Shown: positions 36,769 through 45,283 of the stretch, in pieces
How the letters are laid out: the number at the start of each line of letters is the position of its first letter
Position numbering within the stretch: the first letter of the stretch is position 1
Made by a program: the position numbers and the translations under genes
DNA from: an uncultured Saprospiraceae bacterium
GTDB taxonomy: Bacteria; Bacteroidota; Bacteroidia; Chitinophagales; Saprospiraceae
DNA: 51,695 bases
Direction of reading: 5' to 3'
NCBI GenBank assembly: GCA_938007965.1
Contig: CALLMH010000048.1
Location: 1 to 51,695, forward strand
The notes under the pieces: generated by a model
Seen by the model: the letters and a program-made list of their open reading frames with translations, nothing else
Told to the model about the DNA's origin: nothing
Database searches by the model: none

Positions 36769-37515
36769 CTATACTACCTCTATCTGATCTTCTCTAATTA
36801 AATCCATCCCGGCAAACTTCATTACTACTTGAGCGACGGTAATTACATCTTTTTCACAGTAGGCGATTATCCGTTCTATATCATCCTCTTGCCAATATAC
36901 ATGACCGACCATACTGCCATCAATATCATCCTTGGGTGATGGGATGCCGAGTGTGCCAGCTAATAATGCCAGCGATGTATAATTCTTATAATCTCCGAAG
37001 CGCCATAACTCCATAGTATCTAAGAGATGACTCACTTGCCATGGTTTCTTGCCCGAGATATTGAGTAGTCTAGGAAGATCCAATCCATGAATTACTGATC
37101 TGCGACAAAGAAATGGTACATCGAATTCTTTGATGTTGTGACCGCAGAGATGGTGATCGTCTAGTCTGTCATAATGGGTGTTAAGTAAGTTGTTGAACTC
37201 TTCTAATAGCTCTTTTTCCTCCCCTGAAAACGATTTTAATCTTAGTGAAGGTTCTTCTCCTTTATCATTGGATAAGTAGCCGACTGTGATACATGCGATC
37301 TTAGCAAATTCTGCAAAAATTCCAGCTTTTTCTCTGTAAAAACCAGCCGCCAGAGATGGAGTCATTTCCCTTTCTTTGTCCTTTTTAAATTTTTGAGACT
37401 TCTTCATCCATAAGGATTGCATTTCTTCTGGAAGTTCTTCGAAATGTGCCGTAGCCGATACCGTTTCAATATCAATAAATAGTGTATTTCTAAGAATTTT
37501 CTTTTGGATTATCAT
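36769..37515 (-). CDS. predicted 3'-5' exonuclease of the PolB-exonuclease-like family
   Basis: The 248-residue cytoplasmic protein matches the family of stand-alone 3'-5' exonucleases related to the PolB proofreading domain (PF10108 type). Visible motifs are Exo I DIE (Asp15, Glu17: TLFIDIETVS), Exo II GHNIKEFDVPFL, and Exo III YCEKDV near the C-terminus, with the conserved KPWQVSHLLDTMELWRFGD block between. All four acidic metal ligands are present, so it should be active on single-stranded DNA ends or RNA. It is a single gene; its 3' end lies about 55 bases from the dispersed repeat. Confidence 0.92.
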   Translation of the reverse strand: MIIQKKILRNTLFIDIETVSATAHFEELPEEMQSLWMKKSQKFKKDKEREMTPSLAAGFYREKAGIFAEFAKIACITVGYLSNDKGEEPSLRLKSFSGEEKELLEEFNNLLNTHYDRLDDHHLCGHNIKEFDVPFLCRRSVIHGLDLPRLLNISGKKPWQVSHLLDTMELWRFGDYKNYTSLALLAGTLGIPSPKDDIDGSMVGHVYWQEDDIERIIAYCEKDVITVAQVVMKFAGMDLIREDQIEVV

Positions 37516-37690
37516 TTTTTAAGGGTTTTCAACTAATTAAGTTAATAAGTGAATACAACCAATTTACAAATGAATAGTGCAAACAAGAAAATAAATACCA
37601 ATATTTGTATCGTTATCGTAAAGAATCACTTGATATTCTGTATTACAGAATTAGAGATGATTAATTTTAAATTTCAAAAAACTAAAAGAG

Positions 37691-38668
37691 ATGACTTCTA
37701 AATCAAAAAATAATTTGTCGGCAATAGCGATTATTGCCATTATAGCATTGTTAGGATTGAACGGGTATCAATGGTTTTCTAATTCTCAGCTCAAAACACA
37801 AAATATCAGACAGGAAACTGAATTGGTGGAGTTAGAGAAAGTGCAAGCCGAATTAGAGCAAGACTATACCGCTGCATTAGAGGGGTTAGAAGATATGCGA
37901 GGTGATAATAATGAACTGAACAGCCTTATCGAAAGTCAGAAAGCAGAATTGAAATCTCAAAAAGACAAAATTAATGGCCTCATATGGACAAAAAGAGAAC
38001 TCAATAAAGCAAAAGAAGAAATAGCAAATATGAATTCTCAAGCTGCTCAATACGTAGCAGAGTTAGCTAAGTTGAGAGATGAAAATGCAACATTGATGGC
38101 GAGTAATTCTCAATTGAAGGAGCAAAATTCTTCTTTGAACTCTCAATATCTAAACGAGCAAAGTGCTAAAAGAGAGATAGAAGAAGCAAGAGCTGTACTA
38201 GCGGCTGAAAAAGAAAGGTTAGCTAAGACGAATGAAGTATTAGACACCAAAGTAGATATGGCAAATGCGATTAAGATCAACTTTATGAAGGTACAGGGAT
38301 ACCAACTTAAAGACAGCGGTAAGAAAAAGAAGAAATCCAGAGCTAAGAATATTAATCTAATCGAAGTCTGTTTTACTACAGAAACTAACCTAGTGACACC
38401 TGCTGGAAAGAAGGAGTTCCAGGTGAGATTGATCGATCCTCTCGGCGAGACTATTTATAGAGAAGATATGGGATCTGGTATATTGACCAATAAGTTGGAC
38501 AATACGCAAGTAAGATATACGTCAACAGGTTTAATGGAATATAACAATGAAGATACCGAAGGCTGCATCTCGTGGAAGGTGAATGATAGTCTTCGAAAAG
38601 GGATGTATGATGTTGAGATATATAATAATGGATTCCAAGTAGGAAGAGGAAATTATAAAATGAAATAG
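37691..38668 (+). CDS. membrane-anchored coiled-coil protein of unknown function
   Basis: The 325-residue protein has one N-terminal membrane helix (about 10-26, AIAIIAIIALLGLNGYQWF) with basic residues before it, so most of the protein should face the periplasm. Residues about 30-200 form a long coiled coil with many heptads rich in Glu, Lys, Leu and Gln. A basic patch (KKKKKSRAK) leads into a C-terminal beta-rich domain of about 115 residues (NINLIEVCFTTETN, EFQVRLIDPLGETIY, GMYDVEIYNNGFQVGRGNY) that resembles a small Ig-like sandwich. The family is common in Bacteroidota under vague names such as SMC-like protein. No partner gene is adjacent. Confidence 0.85.
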   Translation: MTSKSKNNLSAIAIIAIIALLGLNGYQWFSNSQLKTQNIRQETELVELEKVQAELEQDYTAALEGLEDMRGDNNELNSLIESQKAELKSQKDKINGLIWTKRELNKAKEEIANMNSQAAQYVAELAKLRDENATLMASNSQLKEQNSSLNSQYLNEQSAKREIEEARAVLAAEKERLAKTNEVLDTKVDMANAIKINFMKVQGYQLKDSGKKKKKSRAKNINLIEVCFTTETNLVTPAGKKEFQVRLIDPLGETIYREDMGSGILTNKLDNTQVRYTSTGLMEYNNEDTEGCISWKVNDSLRKGMYDVEIYNNGFQVGRGNYKMK

Positions 38669-38818
38669 CACCAATTTTGATTTCAATTGGTAGATAGTAA
38701 GAGACACTTTTAATCTGATTTGGAGATAGGTAAAGCAATGATATGGTTTGCCTATTCTCTTTTTAGGTCATTACCCATTATCTTAAAAAGTCCTTGTAAG
38801 AATTAGAGTAAATAAAAA

Positions 38819-38849
38819 AAGCATCCAATACATACTGTATCAAATGCTT
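38819..38849 (-). terminator. terminator of the response-regulator gene
   Basis: AAGCAT/ATGCTT and ATACA/TGTAT form two stacked stems separated by a 3x3 internal loop around a three-base loop. On the minus strand the hairpin is followed by seven T. It lies about 40 bases beyond the stop codon of the sigma-54 regulator. Confidence 0.8.
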
Positions 38850-38886
38850 CTTAATATTCGTTCAAACGTAAGACGGGTAACCTATA

Positions 38887-40167
38887 CTAGGCTAATATGC
38901 CCATATGTTTTTCCCATTCTACTGTCATATATGCTTTGAGGCTTTCGAGATTATCGAACCTATCGAAGATTTCACTATAGTTGTGTCTTTTTGTATCTGC
39001 TGACACTACGTTAGAGCTTACATCAGCTCTAGTTATTGTTTTACCACTTAATATGATAAGTCTTTCTACTACATTTCTCAATTCTCGGATATTACCTGTC
39101 CAGTTTACTTTCTGAAGGTCTTTTACAGCTCCTGAATCTATTTTCTTAGGGGTAGTTCCATATTCATTGCAGATGCCTTCGATGAAGTGTTCGATGAGAG
39201 AAGGAATATCATCTCTTCTGTCATTTAATCCTGGTACTCTGATTGGAATCACGGCCAATCTGTGATATAAATCTTCTCTAAATTTACCTTTTCTGATTTC
39301 TGCCTCTAAGTCTTTGTTTGTAGCCGCTACTACTCTTACGTTGACTTGGATTTCTTTATCGCCTCCCACTCTAGTAATTCTGCTTTCTTGAAGAGCTCTT
39401 AGAACTTTAGCTTGTGCGGATAAACTCATATCACCAATCTCATCAAGGAACAAGGTGCCATTGTTGGCCAATTCGAATTTTCCGATTCTCTGCTTGTGTG
39501 CGGAGGTAAACGATCCTTTTTCATGACCGAATAATTCACTTTCGATCAATTCAGAAGGTATTGCGGCACAATTCACTTCGATGATGTTGTTATCTCTTCT
39601 TGGACTGTTTTCGTGCAACCATCTAGCGACTAGTTCTTTACCTGATCCATTTGGTCCAGTTACGAGGACCCTAGCATCTGTAGGTCCTACACGCTCGATC
39701 GTTTCTTTGATAGCGGAGATGGCTTTACTATCTCCGATAATCTCTTGTACTTTTTTATTTTTCTTCGCGACTTTCTTCTGAAGTGTATTTTTTTCTACGA
39801 TCAGCTCTGATTTGTCCATAGCATTTCTGATCGTTATCAGTAGCCTATTCAAATCTGGCGGCTTAGATATAAAATCGAATGCACCTTTTTTTACGGCCTC
39901 TACAGCGGTATCTATATTGCCATGACCAGAAATCATAACCACAGGAGTCTCAGGACTCAAGATTTGTACTCTCTCTATGGCTTCCATACCATCCATCTTA
40001 GGCATTTTGATATCCATGACAATGACGTCATATTTATTTTGCTTGATCTTTACAAGACAGTCAAGACCATCCGTTGCTTCATCTACAGTATATTTTTCAA
40101 ATTGTAGGATCTCTCGTAGTGTATTACGGATTCCTTTGTCATCATCTACGATTAATATTTTAGCCAT
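38887..40167 (-). CDS. sigma-54-type response regulator without a DNA-binding domain
   Basis: I start it at the ATG at 40167 (MAKILIVDDDKG, 426 residues); the longer open frame adds 41 residues of non-coding character. The receiver domain (1-120) has the acidic pair Asp8/Asp9, phospho-acceptor Asp52 and Lys102. The AAA+ sigma-54 interaction domain (about 142-375) has Walker A GPNGSGKE (171-178), the sigma-54 contact loop as GSFTSA (218-223; the textbook form is GAFTGA), Walker B TLFLDEIGD (238-246) and the arginine-finger region. After the NIRELRNVVERL helix the protein runs only about 55 more residues and stops at EWEKHMGILA. The Fis-type helix-turn-helix expected there is absent, and no continuation is visible in another frame before the terminator. 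No histidine kinase gene is adjacent. Confidence 0.9.
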   Translation of the reverse strand: MAKILIVDDDKGIRNTLREILQFEKYTVDEATDGLDCLVKIKQNKYDVIVMDIKMPKMDGMEAIERVQILSPETPVVMISGHGNIDTAVEAVKKGAFDFISKPPDLNRLLITIRNAMDKSELIVEKNTLQKKVAKKNKKVQEIIGDSKAISAIKETIERVGPTDARVLVTGPNGSGKELVARWLHENSPRRDNNIIEVNCAAIPSELIESELFGHEKGSFTSAHKQRIGKFELANNGTLFLDEIGDMSLSAQAKVLRALQESRITRVGGDKEIQVNVRVVAATNKDLEAEIRKGKFREDLYHRLAVIPIRVPGLNDRRDDIPSLIEHFIEGICNEYGTTPKKIDSGAVKDLQKVNWTGNIRELRNVVERLIILSGKTITRADVSSNVVSADTKRHNYSEIFDRFDNLESLKAYMTVEWEKHMGILA

Positions 40168-40363
40168 TGGATTGTAGTTTTCTATTATTTTCAAATTTTG
40201 AGATACTAGTCTGAGACCAATCTTATAGTATCGAAGGGTAAATATACATATTATAATTAAATGCAATAGGTAAATTGCTGATTTAATCACAATTCTGTAA
40301 ATTTTAACATTAATTCATGATGTATGAACTGGTCTTTTCTAAATTCTTACCACGTTCCTATTT

Positions 40364-40729
40364 TTATAATCCAGGAAAAAATGCATCTTTGAAATGGTCG
40401 ATCGTTTGATGTGCTTGGTTATGATATATTATTCCGATTACATCAAACCTGATTTCCCATTCGTGCCCTATTTGCTCCATATATACATTGGCAGCATCGA
40501 CCATTAGGGCTCTTTTGCGGTCAGTGACAAATGATTCGGGCCTACCGAAGTAATCATCGGATCTAGTTTTTACTTCTACGAAAATCAGAATACCATCTTT
40601 TTTAGTTATGATATCTATTTCAGATCTTCTGTGTCTCCAATTCGACTCTAGTATTTCATGTCCCTTTTTTTGAAGGAATTTCATTGCTATTTCTTCTCCT
40701 TTTTTACCTAATTCGAGGTGTTTTGACAT
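40364..40729 (-). CDS. yraN: YraN family (UPF0102) nuclease-like protein
   Basis: The 121-residue protein has the restriction-endonuclease-like core of the family: LGKKGEEIAMKFLQKKGHEIL, WRHRRSEIDIITKKDGILIFVEVKTRS (the D-x(n)-E-V-K nuclease triad), and FDVIGI. The biochemical role of YraN is unsettled; the fold suggests a nuclease acting in DNA repair or recombination. Length is normal. It lies divergent from the isomerase gene, with about 130 bases between them, and upstream of the response regulator on the same strand with a 196-base gap. Confidence 0.93.
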   Translation of the reverse strand: MSKHLELGKKGEEIAMKFLQKKGHEILESNWRHRRSEIDIITKKDGILIFVEVKTRSDDYFGRPESFVTDRKRALMVDAANVYMEQIGHEWEIRFDVIGIIYHNQAHQTIDHFKDAFFPGL

Positions 40730-40780
40730 TTTCTTAGTGTATACTTGACAATAAGTAAGTTATATTATAAAAAGATTATA

Positions 40781-40788
40781 TATTTTTG
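40781..40788 (+). promoter_or_regulatory. promoter -7 element of the isomerase gene
   Basis: TATTTTTG fits the -7 consensus TAnnTTTG and is followed by GCAG. Transcription would begin near 40795 with a leader of about 68 bases. The -33 element is not clear. Confidence 0.5.
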
Positions 40789-40862
40789 CAGTCATTAAGA
40801 TAGCCCGTAATCGCTGTTGACTACTATATCTTAAAAATTAATAAAACGAAAATACAATAATT

Positions 40863-41852
40863 ATGATGGATAAGTTGATAGAAAGGTTTCCAGCTCAGTT
40901 GGTAGAGTCATTGGAAATAGGAGAAGCGGCAACTCTTACAGCTCCGGAAAAAGAAATCAATAAGATATATGTAGCGGGTCTTGGAGGATCAGGTATTGGA
41001 GGGGATTTTGTAGCTGAGATGGTGGTAAACGAATGTAAAGTCCCATACCTAGTGGGTAAGGGATACGATATTCCAGCATATGTCGATGAGCATACATTAG
41101 CAATTATTTCTTCTTATTCAGGAAATACAGAAGAGACCTTGAGTTCATTTGATCAGATAGAGAAGACAGGCGCTAAAATAATATGTATAGCATCAGGAGG
41201 TAAAGTGATCGCAAGGGCGAAAGAAGCGGGATATGATTATATCCAAGTTCCTGGAGACTGGCCATCACCGAGAGCTTGTCTAGGATTCTCATTAGTACAG
41301 CAGATATTTGTTCTTCAGAAGTTAGGATTTATCTCGTCAGAAATATCTAGTCAGATAAAGACCGCTATAGATGTAATCAAATACGACCAAGATGACATCA
41401 AAAAAGAGGCACTAGAAATAGCCAAAAAACTATACGGAAAGACAGCTATCATATACACTACGGATAAGATGGAAAGTGTAGCATTAAGACTTAGACAACA
41501 GATCAATGAGAATGCGAAATTGCTTTGTTGGCATAATGTGGTGCCAGAAATGAATCACAATGAGCTCGTAGGATGGAAGGCGAATAGACAAGACGTAGCG
41601 GTCCTTTTCATGAGAAGTAAAGATGATCATAAAAGAAATGCGACTAGAATTAATATTAACAAAGAAATTATATCTAAGCTTTCGGCTTCTGTAACAGACG
41701 TATATTCGAAAGGTAAATCTCTACCTGAGAATATGCTCTACTTCGTGAATCTCGGAGACTGGATAAGTTGGTATATGTCAGAGATGCATGGAGTGGATAG
41801 TATAGAGGTAGATGTTATTGACTATCTGAAGGGAGAATTGGCAAAAGTATAG
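40863..41852 (+). CDS. bifunctional phosphoglucose/phosphomannose isomerase
   Basis: The 329-residue cytoplasmic enzyme has two SIS-type sugar isomerase domains with the signatures of the archaeal/bacterial dual-specificity PGI/PMI family: YVAGLGGSGIGGDF, ISSYSGNTEETL (phosphate-binding serines and threonine), GDWPSPRACLGFSL, ALRLRQQINENAKL and HNVVPEMNHNELVGW (catalytic Glu and His). It interconverts glucose-6-P, fructose-6-P and mannose-6-P, feeding glycolysis and GDP-mannose/polysaccharide synthesis. ATGATG at 40863-40868 gives two possible starts one codon apart. Its transcript probably reads into the SH3 gene 45 bases downstream, unless stopped by the hairpin at 41931-41965. Confidence 0.94.
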   Translation: MMDKLIERFPAQLVESLEIGEAATLTAPEKEINKIYVAGLGGSGIGGDFVAEMVVNECKVPYLVGKGYDIPAYVDEHTLAIISSYSGNTEETLSSFDQIEKTGAKIICIASGGKVIARAKEAGYDYIQVPGDWPSPRACLGFSLVQQIFVLQKLGFISSEISSQIKTAIDVIKYDQDDIKKEALEIAKKLYGKTAIIYTTDKMESVALRLRQQINENAKLLCWHNVVPEMNHNELVGWKANRQDVAVLFMRSKDDHKRNATRININKEIISKLSASVTDVYSKGKSLPENMLYFVNLGDWISWYMSEMHGVDSIEVDVIDYLKGELAKV

Positions 41853-41897
41853 TACATTTGTAATCGAAAACTGGCGCTTAGTGTCAGTATCAGTTAT

Positions 41898-42392
41898 ATG
41901 GGGTATAAAAGCAAAAAAAGAAGAAAGGAAAATAACAATGGTAAATACATCTTACCATTGTTATTTTTATTTTCAGTAGTTTGGATTCTGATTGCTAGTA
42001 TCAAGGATAAAAGCCCCACCGCATTGTTGTCAGATGCATACTTATGGGCTGTTGGCGAAGAATCATCAAATCCCAATAAAGCAGAGCTAAATGCAATCAT
42101 AGATCAAAAACAGATCTTAATTGATAGTCTCTCAAATATTATAGAAGAACTGCAAAATAAGAGCCCCTATAGAACAGCTATCGTTAATACGACAGCGAAT
42201 CAGCTCAATCTACGATCACAACCTAATCTTTCCTCTGAGGTAGTCATTAAGATTCCAGATAGTAGCGCCGTGAAGATTCTGTACTTCGATGAAGAAGTCC
42301 TGGTCTTAGATGGCGAAACTGGAAAATGGTGCAAAATCAAATATGCGGATAAAGAAGGATGGGTCTGGGGTAATTATCTAGTCCTAGAGTAG
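41898..42392 (+). CDS. membrane-anchored bacterial SH3-domain protein
   Basis: The 164-residue protein has a very basic N-terminus (KSKKRRK), one membrane helix (about 18-36, ILPLLFLFSVVWILIASI), a short coiled linker, and a C-terminal SH3b domain (about 95-164; NQLNLRSQPNLSSEVVIKI, WCKIKYADKEGWVWGNYL). SH3b domains in the periplasm usually bind peptidoglycan or mediate protein contacts. A long hairpin followed by T-rich DNA covers codons 12-24 (see separate entry), so expression may depend on read-through. It follows the isomerase gene by 45 bases on the same strand. Confidence 0.87.
   Translation: MGYKSKKRRKENNNGKYILPLLFLFSVVWILIASIKDKSPTALLSDAYLWAVGEESSNPNKAELNAIIDQKQILIDSLSNIIEELQNKSPYRTAIVNTTANQLNLRSQPNLSSEVVIKIPDSSAVKILYFDEEVLVLDGETGKWCKIKYADKEGWVWGNYLVLE
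41929..41967 (+). terminator. terminator-like hairpin inside the SH3-protein gene
   Basis: A perfect 16-bp inverted repeat (core AATAACAATGGTAA at 41931-41944 and TTACCATTGTTATT at 41952-41965, extended by AA/TT) has a seven-base loop and is followed by TTTATTTT. It looks like an intrinsic terminator for the isomerase transcript but lies within the first 25 codons of the SH3 gene. Confidence 0.6.
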
Positions 42393-42567
42393 TAAAGTGC
42401 TTTTATTGCTCTTCTTAGTTCTAAAATACAAAAATCTTCCCTCTATCATCTGAAATACTAGTCATTTCTAGATCCAAATAGAATAAAATCACCATCTAAA
42501 TCAATACATTTCAGTTTGTGAAGTGATATTTACTAAAGATAGTATTAAGAATAAATAGAATTTGGTA

Positions 42568-44742
42568 TTACTCTTCTTCAAAAATAATTTCCATTTCCAC
42601 CTGCTTACTTTCCATATCTGCACTTAAGATTCTAACTCGTAATTTTTGACCCATTGTTATTACAGTTTTAGATTTTGCTCCTATTGATTTAAGTCTGCTA
42701 TCTGCTACCTCATATGGTTCGTCGAGAGTATTGAAACCTACCATTCCTTCTACTAGAGAATCTACCAACTTTACGAATAGTCCGCGATCGATCATGCCTG
42801 ATACGACTCCATCAAACGTTTCGCCGATATGAGCACTGATGTATTCTACTTGCTTGTACTTTACTGATTCTCTTTCGGCATTGGTGGCGTTTCGCTCCTG
42901 CATAGAGATGTGCTTACACTTTGCTTCCAGTTCAGCTTTATTGGTACGGAAGTCTTTCTTCAGATTCTTATCTAAGTATCTATGGACTAAGACATCACTG
43001 TATCTACGTATCGGAGAGGTGAAATGTGTATAATAGTCAAACGCCAATCCATAATGACCTATATTATCCGTAGTATATTCAGCTTTACTCATAGTCCTAA
43101 TCGCCAGAGGTTCTAGCATTTTGAGTTGTTCGTTGTCTTTCGCAGCTTCGTATAGTCCGTTGAATGATTTTGCGATCTCTTTTGGTGTATTCATATTCAT
43201 AATATAGCCTAGTTCTTTGGCAAACAGAGCAAAGTCTGCAAGCTTATCAGGATTAGGAAGATCATGGACCCTGTATACAAAAGGAACCTCGGGTTGAGGC
43301 TTTTTGGCTATGTATTTTGCAACGGATTTATTGGCCAGCAACATGAAGTCTTCGATCATCATATGAGCCTCTTTCCTTTGTTTTACATACATTCCGATCG
43401 GTTTGCCTTCGTCATCTAGTTCAAATTTTATTTCATCGGATTCAAAAGAAATAGCTCCTTTCTTAAACTTATCCTTTCTAAGCTTAAGTGCTACTTTATT
43501 CATTTTTAGAATCTCTTCGGCATAGTCACCTTTGCCAGTTTCAATTACCTCTTGAGCTTCTTCGTAAGTAAATCTTCTATCAGAATGTATGACCGATCTA
43601 CCGAACCATTTATCTACAATACCAAAGTTTCTATCAAATATGAATGAGGCAGTAAACGTATATCTATCCTCATGTGGATTGAGCGAGCATAAGTCATTAC
43701 TCAGTTTTTCTGGAAGCATAGGCAATACTCTATCTACCAAATAGACAGATGTAGAGCGATTAAGGGCTTCTAGATCCAGCGGGCTTCCCTCTGGTACGTA
43801 GTGTGTGACATCTGCTATATGTACTCCGATTTCAAATTTACCATCTTCGAGTTCCTCTATTGATAGTGCATCGTCGAAATCCTTCGCTGTAAGTGGATCA
43901 ATGGTAAAAGTAGTGATGTTTCTAAAGTCCCTTCGTTTTGCAACTTCTTCTTCAAGAACACCAGGTTCTATATCTTTTACTTGATTGAGTACTTCTGGTG
44001 GGAAGTCTAGATCGAATCCATTGCTAAGTAGTATGCCTTGCATAGCGATGTCGTTTTCACTAGCTTCACTCATTACTGCGGTTACTTTACCCCAGAGGCT
44101 TTTATTTTGAGATTTGCCCCAATCTGTGATTTCTACTACTACTGGATCTCCATCTTTGGCATCCATTGATTGATCGAAGTGTACATATACATCTTTGACA
44201 TTATTGGTGTTTAGCGGATATACGATAGCATGTTTTTTATCTTCTCTATACTTTCCAAGGATATGCGTTGTTGCTCTTTTTTCGATAGATAGCACCTTGC
44301 CTTCAGGCTTTCTCTTGCCTGGAATTTTTGGAACATAGATTTTTACTATGTCTTTGTTCATGGCCCCTTTGAGGTTTTTTTCATTGACATAGACGTCATC
44401 CTCTAGGTCCTCTACTACGATGTATGCAGCACCAGTCCGAATAGAATCTACTCGACCTATATGTTCTTTTCCTGAAAATCGCTTAGATTGTGTTTCTATA
44501 GAAGCGTTTTTATTCCATTTGTATTTTCCATCTTTCACATGGATAAGCAGTCCTTCCTTTTTGAGCTGTTTGATTGCATGCTCAATAGAATCTCTGCTAT
44601 TGAGGACTTTAAGTTTCTTGCCAGCTTGACTGGCATTCATATGTTTTGTCTTGTCCTTAGCGAATAGTTTGGTGAGCTGTTTTTTAAGTTGTTTAACTGG
44701 CAACTTTTTACCTTTTACAGTTGGTTTCCTTTTTTTAGACAT
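42568..44742 (-). CDS. rnr: ribonuclease R
   Basis: I start at the ATG at 44742 (MSKKRKPTVKGKK, 724 residues), since the 81 residues upstream in the open frame look non-coding. The order is a basic N-terminal winged-helix region (about 15-75), cold-shock-like OB domains (about 85-230), the RNB catalytic domain (about 265-620) with IDPLTAKDFDDAL carrying the Asp cluster that binds Mg2+, and a C-terminal S1 domain (about 640-722). The enzyme is a processive 3'-5' exoribonuclease that degrades structured RNA and takes part in rRNA quality control. The gene appears to be a single unit. Confidence 0.96.
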   Translation of the reverse strand: MSKKRKPTVKGKKLPVKQLKKQLTKLFAKDKTKHMNASQAGKKLKVLNSRDSIEHAIKQLKKEGLLIHVKDGKYKWNKNASIETQSKRFSGKEHIGRVDSIRTGAAYIVVEDLEDDVYVNEKNLKGAMNKDIVKIYVPKIPGKRKPEGKVLSIEKRATTHILGKYREDKKHAIVYPLNTNNVKDVYVHFDQSMDAKDGDPVVVEITDWGKSQNKSLWGKVTAVMSEASENDIAMQGILLSNGFDLDFPPEVLNQVKDIEPGVLEEEVAKRRDFRNITTFTIDPLTAKDFDDALSIEELEDGKFEIGVHIADVTHYVPEGSPLDLEALNRSTSVYLVDRVLPMLPEKLSNDLCSLNPHEDRYTFTASFIFDRNFGIVDKWFGRSVIHSDRRFTYEEAQEVIETGKGDYAEEILKMNKVALKLRKDKFKKGAISFESDEIKFELDDEGKPIGMYVKQRKEAHMMIEDFMLLANKSVAKYIAKKPQPEVPFVYRVHDLPNPDKLADFALFAKELGYIMNMNTPKEIAKSFNGLYEAAKDNEQLKMLEPLAIRTMSKAEYTTDNIGHYGLAFDYYTHFTSPIRRYSDVLVHRYLDKNLKKDFRTNKAELEAKCKHISMQERNATNAERESVKYKQVEYISAHIGETFDGVVSGMIDRGLFVKLVDSLVEGMVGFNTLDEPYEVADSRLKSIGAKSKTVITMGQKLRVRILSADMESKQVEMEIIFEEE

Positions 44743-45283
44743 ATGTCTTTGTGATATTATTAATAGACCTCGATTGAATATCGAGTGATTAAAGGGTGAT
44801 AAAAAATAGAGTAGATTGGGTTTGATGTGTTTAAAGTCGGTCTTTACTGCTCTGTAAAGGTAACCAATAAAAGATGAAAATAGTTTGTTTCGTGCGGCTA
44901 ATGATGAGTATGGGTAGTATTTTATAAAATTTTTATGCAGCCGCATTTGGGTTTGTAGGGTATATTCTATAAAATATACAACCACATATCATAGCCACTA
45001 GGAATGAGGGAATCATCACATCCAAGGCCAGAAACACCATCCAATCTCTTCCATGTATTGGAATTCGCAATTTGAAAATGACTACTTCGACAAAATCAAA
45101 GATCAAAGATGCACATGCACCTTCCTCCTAGTATCCATCCCAAAATAAGCTTAAAATCACATATTCTTTAATCGTCAACATCAAAAAGCAATTCTGCGAG
45201 ACCGAAATGGCTTATTTACACTAATCTGAAGCCTTTTTTCAAAGAAAGTGCCTTACATATTGCTTACAATTTTCATATTTCTG
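44743..45283. other. 541-base intergenic region with possible gene remnant
   Basis: Between the RNase R start and the end of the next minus-strand gene lies AT-rich DNA that includes the short membrane-protein-like ORF listed separately (44933-45106) and a small hairpin, GTATAT with ATATAC, near 44960-44979. No clear promoter for RNase R was found. Confidence 0.5.
44933..45106 (-). pseudogene. possible small membrane protein or its remnant
   Basis: A TTG-initiated frame on the minus strand encodes 57 residues with two hydrophobic segments (MIFDFVEVVIFKLRIPIHG, then MVFLALDVMIPSFLVAMICG) and a polar tail. Just upstream, in a different frame, the DNA encodes another hydrophobic piece (KLILGWILGG), so the two could be parts of one gene broken by a frameshift in the GGAGGAAGG stretch near 45125. 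No family is recognised and no good start codon exists for the longer form. Coding status is uncertain. Confidence 0.25.

Noticed and set aside
38670-38691. Hairpin ACCAATT/AATTGGT after the coiled-coil gene
   Set aside because: The stem is only seven pairs and is not followed by a T run, so I do not call it a terminator.
41894-42100. Antisense ORF with a peptide similar to the SH3 protein N-terminus
   Set aside because: The similarity is produced by the palindrome at 41929-41967, not by a second gene.
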